From positions 6,822,014 through 6,886,013 of the forward strand of contig NC_085088.1 in NCBI RefSeq assembly GCF_963422355.1: a DNA stretch of 64,000 bases, written 5' to 3'. Both the position numbers and the translations under genes were made by a program. Source of the stretch: Corticium candelabrum (taxonomy: Eukaryota; Porifera; Homoscleromorpha; Homosclerophorida; Plakinidae). Every line of letters starts with the position of its first letter. The stretch's first letter is position 1. Below the pieces are notes generated by a model. The model saw only the letters and a program-made list of their open reading frames with translations, was not told the origin of the DNA and ran no database searches. Shown piece after piece: positions 22,791-33,554 of the stretch.

Positions 22791-23341
22791 AATGCACACA
22801 CTATACACACAGAAATTTTTACAATTGACACCAATAATCGGGAATATTACATTTACCCGTCTATACAGCCATGAATTGCAAACCCAAAATGCTTTATTTT
22901 ATCATACCCGTCTATATGCCATACAAAATTGGGTCCCTAAATTTCAATGACATTAGAGCCACGTAATACAGCAAATATATCATTATACTACGTACGTACC
23001 TTATTGCAATATTTCCTTCGCTTTAATTTTCTGCCTATCCGTAACTTCACGCCCTCAGGGTCAATTTTTTGATTTAGTTTCATGACAACATTTCTACATT
23101 CACAACAGTTCCTGCTATATTCGTACTATACCACATAGATGCACAACAAACACATTTACAGCACTACAAGTAGTAGCGACAAAAAATATTATAAATTAAT
23201 ATTCTGTGTGTTTTTATGCTTCTCGATGATGGGCAAGTGGGGTCATTACCCCCATCTGGGCACCCACCTCTCCTCGGATACACTCGTAATATCAGGATCG
23301 AAATGCATCTGTTGCCATGAATCTAGTATCTGTTTGGAATT

Positions 23342-23800
23342 TTATACAACTTGCATGAGCATTGCGGTCAGATATGCATTAATCATAGAAATTACCTGCT
23401 TCTCAACATGAGTTCTACCATGAACCTTTTTCATAAGTTTAATGTTGGCAGCTTCAAATTCAAAGCACGAATGTGTCCAGAGAGGGCCAAACGACCGTAC
23501 ATGATCTGACATATGGAGGAGCAAGTGCAGATTGATTGTGCAATGCTCAACACCTATGTATACAAGGGTATATAAAGTATATGCAGGACCTTACTTCAAA
23601 TTCAATGAAGATCCACAAGTTGAACATACCATACAGGTCCTCCCATATGTCGACGAAGTCCTGCAGACGGCTTTTAACTGACTTCAACCTTGATTCTGTT
23701 ATATCAGACGAAAGGAAAGAATGCATTGCTGAAGCAGATAGAGCTGCATGGAGGCAGTTGCAAGGTGGCAGTTCATCATTTAGCACAGGGATCATGTAAT
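23342..23800 (-). pseudogene. tnp2/CACTA-type transposase fragment (DUF4218-like)
   Basis: The minus strand reads DITESRLKSVKSRLQDFVDI, then LHLLLHMSDHVRSFGPLWTH followed by SCFEFE and KKVHGRTHVEKQV. This is the pattern of the DUF4218 region downstream of tnp2 transposases (H.P..VR..GPLW.HSCF.FE). The related fragment at 60.8-61.7 kb has LPDQVRNWGPLWTHSCFNFE. Stops and the absence of the catalytic region make this a remnant. It is nested in copy B. Confidence 0.5.
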
Positions 23801-25118
23801 ACAGTAACCATGCTCGATACTGAGAAGCTGAAACCAGAATTTAAAATACAAGATTATACATCCATCCATCCATGCACAGATACATATACATACATACAAA
23901 AATCGACTAATTTACACATGCAGCATAGCAAATGTATGGCTAACTACTGATATAGAATCTGTCCAAATAGAGCTGAAAGATGCACTGTCTTTGCTTTTAA
24001 CAAGCACTGGTGAATATATTGTTCAGGCATACATACATACATTTTTTCTTACAAGAGCCCCTAAGGCCATTGGCTTGTAGTCTGTTGGGTCTAACAACGA
24101 AACTGACAGAACGTCCATCAGAGTGGGAGCATACCTATGCAACTCCAACCAGACATTGTCCCAGCAAAAGTTGGTGAGAGATTCTTTGCCGCCCAGGAAC
24201 ACAGTCGATTTGTTCAGCTTCCGTAGCCTTTTCACTTCTCGTTTTATCATATTGTTCAGGCTGCTCATTGCAGCACCAGCTCCCTTTCTAGATTGTAGCA
24301 TAAAACTAGACATTGCAGATAATGATTTGCGAACACACTGCTTGACAGCACGCCTTCTCCTTGGAGTCTTAAGTTTGAATATCTTTGAACCTCGTCTGTA
24401 CTGGACAGTTAACTACTCATACACCACACATTATGAACCCATTTGTTAATAATTATTGATCCATTGCTGTGACTGCATGTGAGTTGCTGGTATGATCTAA
24501 ACATGGGGATCTAGGACTAGGCGTCCGAACAATTGGAGACCCTGCTGCACCTGTCACAACACTCTCCTGCATGACTCAGCTGCTCAGTTGTGCAACTGCC
24601 TGTCTCAGTTGTGTCCAGATGAGGCCTTTTGGCTAGACTTCCACTTGTAACTGTTGTTGCTACACTAGTCAACAGTTGTTCAATCTAAAATTACAATATT
24701 CACTTGCTATTGTTGTTGTAGTTAGAGCTTTGTCATAAATCTTTACCTACCTCTCCCTTCAGAGCATGGCTGCGTTGTGCACACTTGACCAAATCTGTCA
24801 ACTTCATTTCACAATTACTGCAAAGAAGTATGGAATCATCTGATTCATATCTCTGACAGTAAGTAACTATTGGGCGTCCCAAAGAGTTTAGGCTGACATT
24901 TTTCAACAGTCTTCTTGCTTCTGCACAGCTGCCACCATTAAAGTCTCTTTGTCTTCTTACGCTGCCATTCACTATTGAAAGGTTGGCAGCGCAAAAAACA
25001 AGCATCCATGGAAATATAATGTATAGCTATATAGCTGGACAACGTAAACAGTGAAAAAATAGCTGCAAACTGTCCCAACCAAGAGTTACAAAGCGCTATA
25101 TATACAGACAACTGAAGG

Positions 25119-25400
25119 CAACAGATGACAGCAACAACCCCATGGCCCCACGCAACAACGTCTACGTCTACAGCCCACACACAAGACGTCACCTCGTTAG
25201 CCCACTTCTTTCTACCAAAAGATGACATGTACGTCGACTCCTGTCGACTTAGGCGGCCCTGACGAACGTTCAAACTGGAAGCAACGGTTGACAACAACCA
25301 ACCCCACGCAAAAACGTCCACAACCGACGCACAACACGTTACCTCGTTAGCCCACTTCTTCTCTGTCGCAAAAGTACGTCAACCCCTGTTCACTTTGGCC
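25119..25400. repeat. Imperfect tandem duplication, unit about 155 bp
   Basis: Two consecutive segments share ACAACAACC..CCCACGCAA.AACGTC and the block CCTCGTTAGCCCACTTCTT with similar spacing (about 25,125-25,260 and 25,284-25,400). It lies just upstream of the 5' end of copy B and could be former promoter or terminal repeat sequence. Confidence 0.5.
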
Positions 25401-25474
25401 ACTGACGTACAGTACGTAGGATATAATCACATATGACGTACTAAAAGGAAACGAACAGCATTCAACAATCAGCG

Positions 25475-25831
25475 TGTACGTACAAGGACAACATCTCACG
25501 TAGGAAGTGCATGATCATGCAACTTCCGTACGTGACAGTACGGAAGCCAATGAAGTGTAGGACAGAGTGCTCGTCCTGTTGCTAGCTTTAACGCTGTAGC
25601 TGACGTCCAGACGAGCCTATAAGCAATTTCGCGAAGAACAACTCACCTGCCAAGTTGTCGCACAAGAAGACGTACGACCTGCGCGCTCTTGCCACGCAAC
25701 CCGTGAGAGCAAATGAACTCGCCTAAAACAAGAACCAAGTCCAGCAGCACCTGCAGCAGACACAGAAACGAAAACTTCGCTGTACACCAGACTCTAATTA
25801 CCAGATGAGTTCCCATCGGTTGGTCGCTTAT
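25475..25831. repeat. Dispersed repeat, copy 2 (about 345 bp)
   Basis: Homologous to 2,222-2,566 in the same orientation, with about 95% identity over the core by eye. This copy has CATGATCATGCAACTTCCGTACGTGACAGTACG, partly palindromic, in place of the short tandem duplication. Both copies end at GGTTGGTCGCTTAT. Confidence 0.7.
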
Positions 25832-25847
25832 AGATTGATTTGAAGTC

Positions 25848-26030
25848 GTCGCTGTCTGTCTAAGTCGTCTTCGTTCGCGCGAGCTGTAGCACTTTTGTGT
25901 CTGTCGCTGTCTAATCGCGCTAGTTTATCCGCCTCACCTTGCTGAGCACGCGCTTTCGCCATCCTGTCTCTGATTAGTCGTTGTTGTCTCGGTTCTTCGT
26001 CTTCTAAACGTTTGCGTTTCTAACTGGCTG
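25848..26030 (-). pseudogene. Basic, heptad-like N-terminal fragment of a Helitron/transposon protein
   Basis: The minus strand reads KRKRLEDEEPRQQRLIRDRM, ADKLARLDSDRHKSATARAN and DDLDRQRRLQ, then a stop. Such arginine/glutamate repeats are common at the N-terminus of large helicase-type ORFs of Helitrons in invertebrates. It directly follows dispersed repeat copy 2, matching the Helentron context of copy 1. Only this piece is seen. Confidence 0.35.
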
Positions 26031-26360
26031 CAGCTGCAGGTGTCATTGTGAGAGCTGTCTTCCTTCTCTTTGGTGTCATTGTGAGAACAACACAAAATCT
26101 CGCGTATGCACTGAAATCGAGCGTATAGCACTCCCGGATATTACGCAGGTAGACTCTTTAGGCGTAGTGTAAGTGCGTCGATAATTTAAATAGTTCACTA
26201 AAGGCATCATTTGCACTCAAGTGGAATTATTAGTCACAACTAGTATCACCTTGCATGATTGACACATGCCGAGTAAGACCAAACTTGGTCATCAGTCGTG
26301 CCACCGATGGCGGGCACCGTTTGGTATTACTGTCTTAGAGAAATAACTGGCACTATCTAT

Positions 26361-26405
26361 ACACACAAGAACACACACACAGACACACACACAGACACAC
26401 ACACA

Positions 26406-26452
<47 letters not shown>

Positions 26453-26464
26453 GCACGCACGCAC
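26361..26464. repeat. (AC)n microsatellite
   Basis: Nearly pure AC dinucleotides with several AGAC interruptions at the left and a GCAC run at the right end. Confidence 0.97.
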
Positions 26465-26530
26465 CTTGAACCTTATGCGTGTGTGGAACAACACCGCCTC
26501 TTGCAGCATCATAAATCATGTCCTGTGACA

Positions 26531-26900
26531 ATTAAACCCGGTTGACAGTAGGACTCTGGCATAGCGTCTTATGAGCGTCCTGGACGCTGACAAGGACGCT
26601 AAAACGAGCGTCAGCGAAGACGCTGGCGCTGTATACCATTCACAGTATTGCGTCTTACGAGCGTCCATCGCAGAAAGAAGACACTGCGACAGTGGTCAGG
26701 CGCTGCAAAGTAACAACGTGTGTACAATGTGCTCGCGACAGACATGGACGACGACGTTTTGCTTTTGTTGCTGCTGCGCCGTTGTCTCAAGCGTTGTCTT
26801 TCATCCTTATGTCCTTGCAGTCCTTTGACTGAACTTGCCAAACGCATGGAAAACCACACACGCACGCACGCACGCACGCACACACACACCACACACCACA

Positions 26901-26966
<66 letters not shown>

Positions 26967-27256
26967 AATGAGAACTTCTATCGATGAACTAATGATTGAT
27001 GCCATGTGAACGAATAGAATATCCCAGATACGTCCAGTTGCGCTGACTGACTTTCGATTGGTTGAAAACGAGCACCTGATGTTATCGGACGCTGGGTCAC
27101 TTCCGGCTAGGACGCTCGATTAGAACTTTTCTCTATTCCAGCGTCGTGGACCCTCGCCTAGCGTCCTGCGAGCGTCGCGGACGCTGACATATTCACAGTG
27201 TGACGCTGACGCTCGCAAGACGCTCGTGCTAGCGTCGTACTGTGAACCGGGCTTTA
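26531..27256. mobile_element. GACGCT-rich MITE-like element with a microsatellite inside
   Basis: The ends are inverted repeats: AAACCCGGTTGACAGTAGGAC on the left and, read on the other strand, AAAGCCCGGTTCACAGTACGAC on the right. Dense AGCGTC/GACGCT motifs in both orientations occur within about 150 bp of each end, so the arms can pair further. The centre holds an (AC)n tract and no coding sequence. The ends vaguely recall Harbinger-type termini, but flanking TAA/TTA are not identical, so the superfamily is open. Confidence 0.6.
26854..26964. repeat. (AC)n microsatellite inside the MITE-like element
   Basis: Begins with a CGCA run, then AC dinucleotides with CACC interruptions up to ACACTCAATG. 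Confidence 0.97.
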
Positions 27257-27794
27257 GTCATTACAAGAACATGATTCTCAAAACTGACGGGAAAACGGGA
27301 TGCAACCAGTAAAGCAATTGTACTAAATGTTACCTATGTCGATAATTACAACAAAGGGTTGTAAATCAAATGATTGAATGCACAAAATCAAAAAAATGTC
27401 AGGTTAACCTATTTCTTAGAGCACGATGGCAACAATTTTTTTTTGCCATACATATATTTGCAAAGATGGAGTGTTTGTTCAACAGACTGATCAGTGTGAC
27501 ATTCTTACCATGCATGTACAGTGTGTGCATCCATGGATGATGTGCTTTTAAAAAGGGTTGTCCTGCTTGGGAGACTCTCCCAGCTGGTGTGAGGTGTACA
27601 TTAATAGCAGCTGGAACATCCTTTGTCATAGTGCTCAGTTTGTGTACTGTGGTGTACTGATGTATGGGAAGATTGAAGCCATGGTAGACTTGTTGTTTTC
27701 GTCTATGAGTTTCTTGATTCGATGGCAAATTTTGAGTGTACTGTTTATCTTTTTTACGCCAATGGTGCTTAGCTTTGACTCATTTGCCATGCTC
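27257..27794. other. No supported gene
   Basis: A 109-codon minus-strand frame at 27,728-27,399 is open, but it has no recognisable domain and unremarkable composition. No repeats of note. Confidence 0.3.
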
Positions 27795-28609
27795 TGGATG
27801 AAAACATTTCAAGCAGAACTAGAAGTACCAAATGAAACAGAAAAGAGCGAAACTCCTTGCTATGTAAATAGAATATAGTTGACTGTAAGGCCAGTATAGA
27901 AGATTCGATTTTACCGATACAATTGGCCCACTTCTTCACTGAACGTAAGAGATATCTTTATCAAATCAGGAACTGAGATCGTCAACAACGGTTCGTATGT
28001 TAATGACACCTAGGAGCAATCAAGTAAGTGTCAAATAGAATTTTGTTTAACTGCAAAGATGTGTAACACTTTTTTGTCACCATTGAATGTATCAGGTTCC
28101 CTTTCTTGGACAGCCATTGATTGAACCGGGTTGGTGATACACGCAAATGCACACAATGGATCCAGTCGATGCAGGAGTCTACCACGTTAAAAGACTTCAC
28201 TCGAGCCAGAGGAGGGATGAAGTTTATTCCATGGACTTATACAATGCGTTGAGATATAATTTTAATTACAACACTTATTTTCAGTTGTTCTTACTGGTTT
28301 GTGTGTTTCGCATGCTTTCTTGCCATGTTCTCAAATAGACTCAGTAGTCCGAAGAATAACAGTTTCTTCTTATGGCTAGGAGATAATTGGTAGGATTTGT
28401 ATCGCCTAATTGCAAGCAAATTCAACCCTGAATCGAACTTTGCCATTTCGCTGGCCATCAGAGTAACTCTTTGTGACCCCCATCGGAGGAGCGTTTGAAC
28501 AGGGATTTAGCATTGTTCTATTTTGCACAAGCGCTATCTACGTCCATGCGTTCTAAGGTACCTTGACTTGTCTCAAGCCGAGCTGGGTGTTGATATACTG
28601 ACAGAAGTC
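27795..28609. repeat. Composite dispersed repeat, right-half copy (R2)
   Basis: Matches 20,110-20,906 closely in the same orientation, from GAAAACATTTC.AGCAGAACTA to GTTGATATACTGACAGAAG. Shared landmarks are GATATCTTTATCAAATCAGGAA and GGAGGAGCGTTTGAACAGGG. It starts and stops abruptly. Confidence 0.75.
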
Positions 28610-29194
28610 GGCTACAGTCATGACTGGTCTATCTGTCACATTTTCTTTTTGTCTGGCCCATGCACCAGCGTGTCGTCGCACTTTTTTTATCGTTTACAGT
28701 TGACATGTCGCCGTACTTTTCCTTTTGTTTACAAGAAACTCGCGGTAGGGATAGAGTCCGACCGTCCTGTTATCATGGACGTCGCTCCAAGTTCAAAGAA
28801 CTCACCCTGTCTACTTGCTCGGCGAAGCTCGTCCCATTCCTCTGAAAGAAACTGGCGCGACGTCGTTTGAAAAAAATAGACACCGTTTAAAACCCTACGC
28901 TGTTGAAATCTGAATCATTTATTTGAAGACGACGTTTTTATTGCTAAAACGTAGTTACAGTTGCTTTTTCAGTAATTTTGTTGTGCGGCTTGTTCGCTCT
29001 GTAATTGCCATGGTTAAAGATTAACAATTCTTCGTTTCTGTTCTGTACTGCAAACATCAAAGCTGTCCATCCAAACTTGGACACATGCTGAATATAGAGA
29101 TTTATTAGTTGAGAGCCAAAGTTTGGGGCACCCTGCCAAAATACCAGTTTTTCTTGTTTTATAACTTAGCAGCAATAATTACCTCAGCAAAACG
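28610..29194. other. No confident gene; one possible coding remnant
   Basis: Minus-strand 28,870-28,755 reads FLSEEWDELRRASRQGEFFE, which looks protein-like but is bounded by stops and not recognised. The remainder is AT-rich. Confidence 0.25.
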
Positions 29195-29199
29195 TTATG

Positions 29200-29416
29200 A
29201 AAACTTACGTTTTACTGTTTTATTAAAGCTAGAAAAGTCTAGACAATAACAGAGTCCTTCACCATGTTTAACTGTAGGCACTAGGCACTCCTCCTTAAAC
29301 CTCTCATTAGGTCCCCGTCTAACCCACACTCGCCCTTTAGCTGGAAATAGCTCGAAAGTAGACTCATCACTCCATAGGACTTTGGCTAGTTCCTGTACAT
29401 CTTTTTTCTGGTACAA
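29200..29416 (-). pseudogene. Tc1/mariner transposase fragment
   Basis: The frame reads VLWSDESTFELFPAKGRVWV followed by a PTVKHGEG block. The WSDES...F segment carries the second catalytic aspartate of Tc1-like transposases, and PTVKHG lies shortly after it. Only about 60 residues remain, with no ends, so it is a fossil. Confidence 0.65.
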
Positions 29417-29889
29417 AACAGGAATCTTTCTGCTTACTGGTAGCTAGGAATACGTGGTAAATTTCGTCAGTCATGCTAGAATCAGCTTGTTTCTACCAAC
29501 AAACGAACACGAAGTTGCTTCCCAACAGTCCAGCAATCAATATTCTGACACCACGGTCAGTGCATGTGACCACGTGACACTCACTAGCTTTCTGCATAGT
29601 AGGAATATCGCTAGACCTTTCTTCTAGAACACCGTCCGTTTCTATCCGCTCCTTCCCACTTTTACACAATAAGACAAACATTTCTGCACTCGTTCAATGT
29701 TTGTCCAGGCTACCGTTGACGAGAATCAGCAGCACATCGCGAGAGCGATGATACAACTGTAGAATGACTGGAGGTGAGTTTCATCAAATGCTCCTCCCTG
29801 CACAAGAAAGTTACTCAACGATGTACATGCAATAACTACTATTAAATTTTGTAATACCATAAATCTGCTGCGGAGCGATTGTGACACTT

Positions 29890-32266
29890 CACAGAACATT
29901 TTATGCTGCTTTTTTGCAACACGCTTTGTGCATTCTGAAGCTGCATTGAGCGCTTGCTTGGCGACTACATTTAGGAGAGCAGGAGCAACTGTTCTGGGGC
30001 TTAGGTTTAAGCCTGTCGAAAGATGATTCAATAATCTCGCTTTTTGCAACTGCAATTTTAGATAGTGGATGATTAGCCGAACCGTCACTCGTAACAGCGC
30101 TTACGCCTGGGTGTGACAAGATGCTGTCATCCTTCGGAAAACTTTCCCTGAGTTTTTGGTGCAAGTAAAGAGCAAACTTGAAAAATAGCTAGACTGGATG
30201 TGGCCGTCAAAGCAGAAAGCTGATAAATAGCTGACGATGTTTGGGCGAGGTTGTCTAGTATGCCAAATCTTGGAAACTCTCCGGAAGGCGATTTCTTGCT
30301 CTTTGCAGTTGGCGGAATTTCCTGCGCACACAATGCAAGTAAACCTTGTTTCGTTACGGCTGTCTAATCAACTCTCTTCCGTACCTCGCCAGCGTCATTT
30401 TAGCTTTGTGTTTCGCAGTCATCTTCAATTTTTGCATAAAGCTGTGCCGAATGTTCACGGTGCAAGTTATCAAAAACTTGGTGCTAGCAAAGACAAGTTG
30501 GCTGATCTACCTACATCTAATGAAAACACGTCAATATATAGCTTCCAAACGTGACGTTATATTAGTGCGACATCTTGCATGGTACTGACCTTACTTGTAG
30601 ATTTTTCTAAAGACAGCGACGGAGATGTGATGTCTGTTACCGAAAGCCATTTTGTGGTTGACTTCCATTGATGATGAAACTCCACTCGATATCGGTACTG
30701 ATCTGGTTGCGCTGCTACTACTCTGCCAGGCACAGACGTAATAAAACGATGATACTGCTGCTTTCTCCTTCGGCCTGGTCTTATTGCAGGAAAGAGGACT
30801 AAGACGTCATCTCCTACTTTATACTCTGTTGGTACCCTCAATCCAAGGCGACGACCAATCATCTTAGAGGCAGCTTTGTTGGTAGACTTTAAGGCAGCCT
30901 CCCGTAGCAAGCGACAAGTTTCGAGCCAGGTAGCGACGCAATGGCTTCGGACACTACCCTGATCACTGTCTGCAATCTCTGAATTAGCTATAGATTCTTG
31001 CACCGTTTGGAGACTGTTGAATGAGGAAGCAGCGTCTGTTTCATTGTCCATGTCAACAAAGTCACCATTACACACATCATCATACTTGTAATCATTTGTA
31101 TTTTCGATCGTCTTCATGACATGGCTATAAAGGACAGCGTTGTTTGGCCTGCCATAAAAGACTTCGAAAGGACATAATTTAGATCCTAATATTTAATACA
31201 AATTACAGACATGATATTGTATTACTGAAATATGCTTTACCTAAAGCCTGATGCGGCGACACATTGTAGAGGTGCTCATAAATGGGGAGTTCCTCGACCC
31301 AATGGACGCCCTCCGTGCCGTTCAATGTCATATCATACCTGATTTTGCTTTTCAGAGACTGATTAGATTTTTCAATGTGCGATATATCACTGGTAAGTCA
31401 TACTAGTGCTTTTGTGGCGTACGGTATGTATATAGACTCAACCTTTCCCTGAGATTGTGGATGGTAAGGCCTGCTACGAATTACAGTGATATTCATGGCT
31501 GAGGACAACATTTCAACCATTCCTCGAAACTCGGTGCCCTGATCTGTCTGAATTATTCTCGGTGGACTAACGATGTAGAAGATATCAATCAGTTCTTGAG
31601 CCACCAGGTAAGGAGAATTTCCAGACAATGGCCGGAGAAACAAATGCCTAAACAAAGTAAGGTTTATTTCATCTTGAATATTTTGCAAATATGGTAATTA
31701 CCTGCTGAACACATCTAGAACGCTAAGGACATACCTGCACGTCAGACCGTCTGGCTCAACTTCAACTGGAAGATCTGAGAAGTCTACCAGATCTAACTGA
31801 CTTCGCTCCTGTACTTCAGAAGCGGTTATAGGCTGCAAAGGTGCCTTGTTAAAACTTAGGGTGGAAAGACTGGGCTTCTCGTGTTGCACTAATGTGTGTT
31901 TGAATGATACTTTCATCCACCCCGGCAAAGTGCTTTGAAATTAGACCATACAGTGTCTTTGCATTAGCGCCTTTGCTGCGGTTGTAGAGGGTCGTGATCA
32001 GTTCTTCTACTTCTTCTGCGTGTACTACAATTTTATTTGAAGATGAAACCATACGTCTTTCTTCAATACCATTAGGGTTTTTCGATCTGGAATCGAAGAC
32101 ATGTCGAAGTGCAAACTGATTTTTGCACACGGACTTGCAAAACCTTCCATTGTATTTGAGATTTTCTTTCATTCGCCGATGATCTACTATGTGATCTCAA
32201 GTACTTAATAAGGTCAAATTCTGCTGTTGACAAAGTTCTTCGACCACCCATATCTGTAATCAACAC
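29890..32266 (-). pseudogene. DDE integrase gene of KRBA2/GIN type, split by introns and shifts
   Basis: N-terminal blocks lie at 32,266-31,850 (GGRRTLSTAEFDLIKYLRS; ANAKTLYGLISKHFAG) with a one-base shift near 32,200. The integrase core is at 31,928-31,400, with the D-D-E residues in QLDLVDFSDLP, IIQTDQGTEF and RPYHPQSQGKVES. After an intron come GVHWVEELP and a CPFEVFYGRP-type block near 31,150, then a C-terminal domain at 31,117-30,600 (KVGDDVLVLFP). A cysteine-rich tail (SCSCSPKCSRQ, 30,050-29,905) probably belongs to the same gene. The core resembles retroviral-type integrases found alone in KRAB-A-2-like and GIN genes of animals. No reverse transcriptase is present. It may be a Ginger-type transposon or a captured gene. 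Confidence 0.65.
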
Positions 32267-32303
32267 ATCACATTGTTAGTTTGATGCATGAGACATGTCC
32301 TTT

Positions 32304-33098
32304 CTTTTCTTACGTATCTCTAACGTGCAGACCTTTGCAGACCTTTGCAGATATACGTTGCTGTTAGAGGTACGTACCTGAATGCCTTTCGGCAGCATTA
32401 CGACGGAACAACTGTAGGGTGTTTTAGTCACTTGACACTTGTGGCTCCTGCTTCTTTGTTCTTATTTGCTGTTGTAAATTTTGATGTAATTATTAATGTA
32501 ATTTGGTAAATGTAAGTGCTGCTTCATGGGTATGACCCGTGGAAGCTGTTCCGTAGATGTTTTTGAGATCGCGCAAAGACTTTTGGTATGGTGCGCCTAC
32601 GACGACTCAGCGCTCCGACGCGCCGTGCTTGCGCGTCAATGGGCCGGTGCGCCCAGCAGCGGCGTACATGTCGCCGCCGCTTGACGCTCGGGTTCTGCGT
32701 CGTGGCGACGGGGGTCCGGTCTCCTGGTAGCGGCGCTTATTCCGGATTTCTCTGTCTCGATTTCGTCTTCGTGTGTGGAGAATTTCGATATTCTCAGACT
32801 CCCGGCCGCGACGTCAGGCGCCCTCGAGTCGCCTTGCGTAGGCGGGTCTCGAGTTCTTCTGAAAGCGAACTGATAGTCCTTTTGTGGTGCTGCTCGGTAG
32901 GGTTCATGTTCTCATGGACCTCCAGCAACTCGGACATGACTTCTGAGACAAGAGTCTTATGGCTGCCACAAAGTGCAAAGTGCATGTAATGATTCGTAGT
33001 TTGAAAACATTTCATGCAGAACTAGATGCAGAACTAGAAGTACCAAATGAAACAGAAAAGAGCGAAACTCCTTGCTATGTATGAAAGAAGTTGACTCA
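32304..33098. repeat. Composite dispersed repeat, left-half copy (R3)
   Basis: Matches 19,416-20,190 in the same orientation with only small indels. Landmarks are TTCTTACGTATCTC, GTCGTGGCGACGGGGGTCCG and CTGCTCGGTAGGGTTCATG. It contains the conserved minus-strand open block (33,015-32,794). After GAAACTCCTTGCTATGTATG it diverges from R1. Confidence 0.75.
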
Positions 33099-33236
33099 GA
33101 AAAGCTGACATTGACACACCAAATAGGAGTTCAAATGAACCCACTAAACCTCCAGCCTACAGGCCTGAAGATGAAAGCATTGTCTTCAGAAAGTCAAGAA
33201 GCTTAACAAAGTACTTCAACAAAGCACCTGAAGCTT
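33099..33236 (+). CDS. Possible terminal exon, unknown protein
   Basis: After GTTGACTCAG the plus strand stays open as KADIDTPNRSSNEPTKPPAY, continuing to a TAA at about 33,236. The composition is protein-like, but no upstream exon was found. Confidence 0.25.
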
Positions 33237-33554
33237 AAATACCTCAGTTACCTGACACAACAGCTCACAATAAGCACAGTAAAGACAATGAGTCTTCTGT
33301 TATTTAACTTCAGCAAGAACATTTGATTCATGCAGGTCTTACTGTACATTGTTACTCCACAGCAGTCTCAGGGGACATGAAGAATATAGAATGTGGGCCA
33401 TTAACTAGGAAACAGACTTTCAGTTGCACTTCTAAAGTATTTTGCGTTCAAGTAACCGATTCAGGCGTTCAATTATCCGTTGCTTACGGCTGTTGTGCAA
33501 CTAAATAACTTACAGTTAGGAGAAATATGGATTAATAAAGATCAATTAAATATA

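Larger units (their letters stand above)
20907..25005 (-). pseudogene. DUF6589/Academ-like transposase, copy B (interrupted)
   Basis: N-terminal block 25,005-24,735 has SLGRPIVTYCQRYESDDSIL then LCSNCEMKL, a possible Cys-based zinc site. Block 24,415-24,030 matches copy A (VKRLRKLNKSTVFLGG, NVWLELHRYAPTL). Block 22,180-22,080 has CKYPNEMATKS. Block 21,998-21,650 has GDQLTAATARG and YWHARLAF. Block about 21,640-21,120 has IWKRLYSGKSGKDAGTLHQL and HDAIRDGDGDRVIIYWK. Block 21,077-20,907 has MKNLNRRLKSILHNMG. The exon with the first candidate aspartate (GDN) is missing, there is a one-base shift near 21,480 in a T run, and the C-terminus is cut by repeat R1. Foreign integrase and DUF4218 fragments lie between 22.3 and 24.0 kb. 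It is non-functional. Confidence 0.65.

Noticed and set aside
26361-26964. CRISPR-like array
   Set aside because: Repeats are dinucleotides or short tetranucleotides without unique spacers, and the genome is eukaryotic.
26298-26971. Open frames encoding Thr-His or Val-Cys runs
   Set aside because: They are translations of (AC)n/(GT)n microsatellites.
29890-32266. Complete LTR retrotransposon around the integrase
   Set aside because: No reverse transcriptase, RNase H or LTR pair was found; the integrase stands alone with introns.
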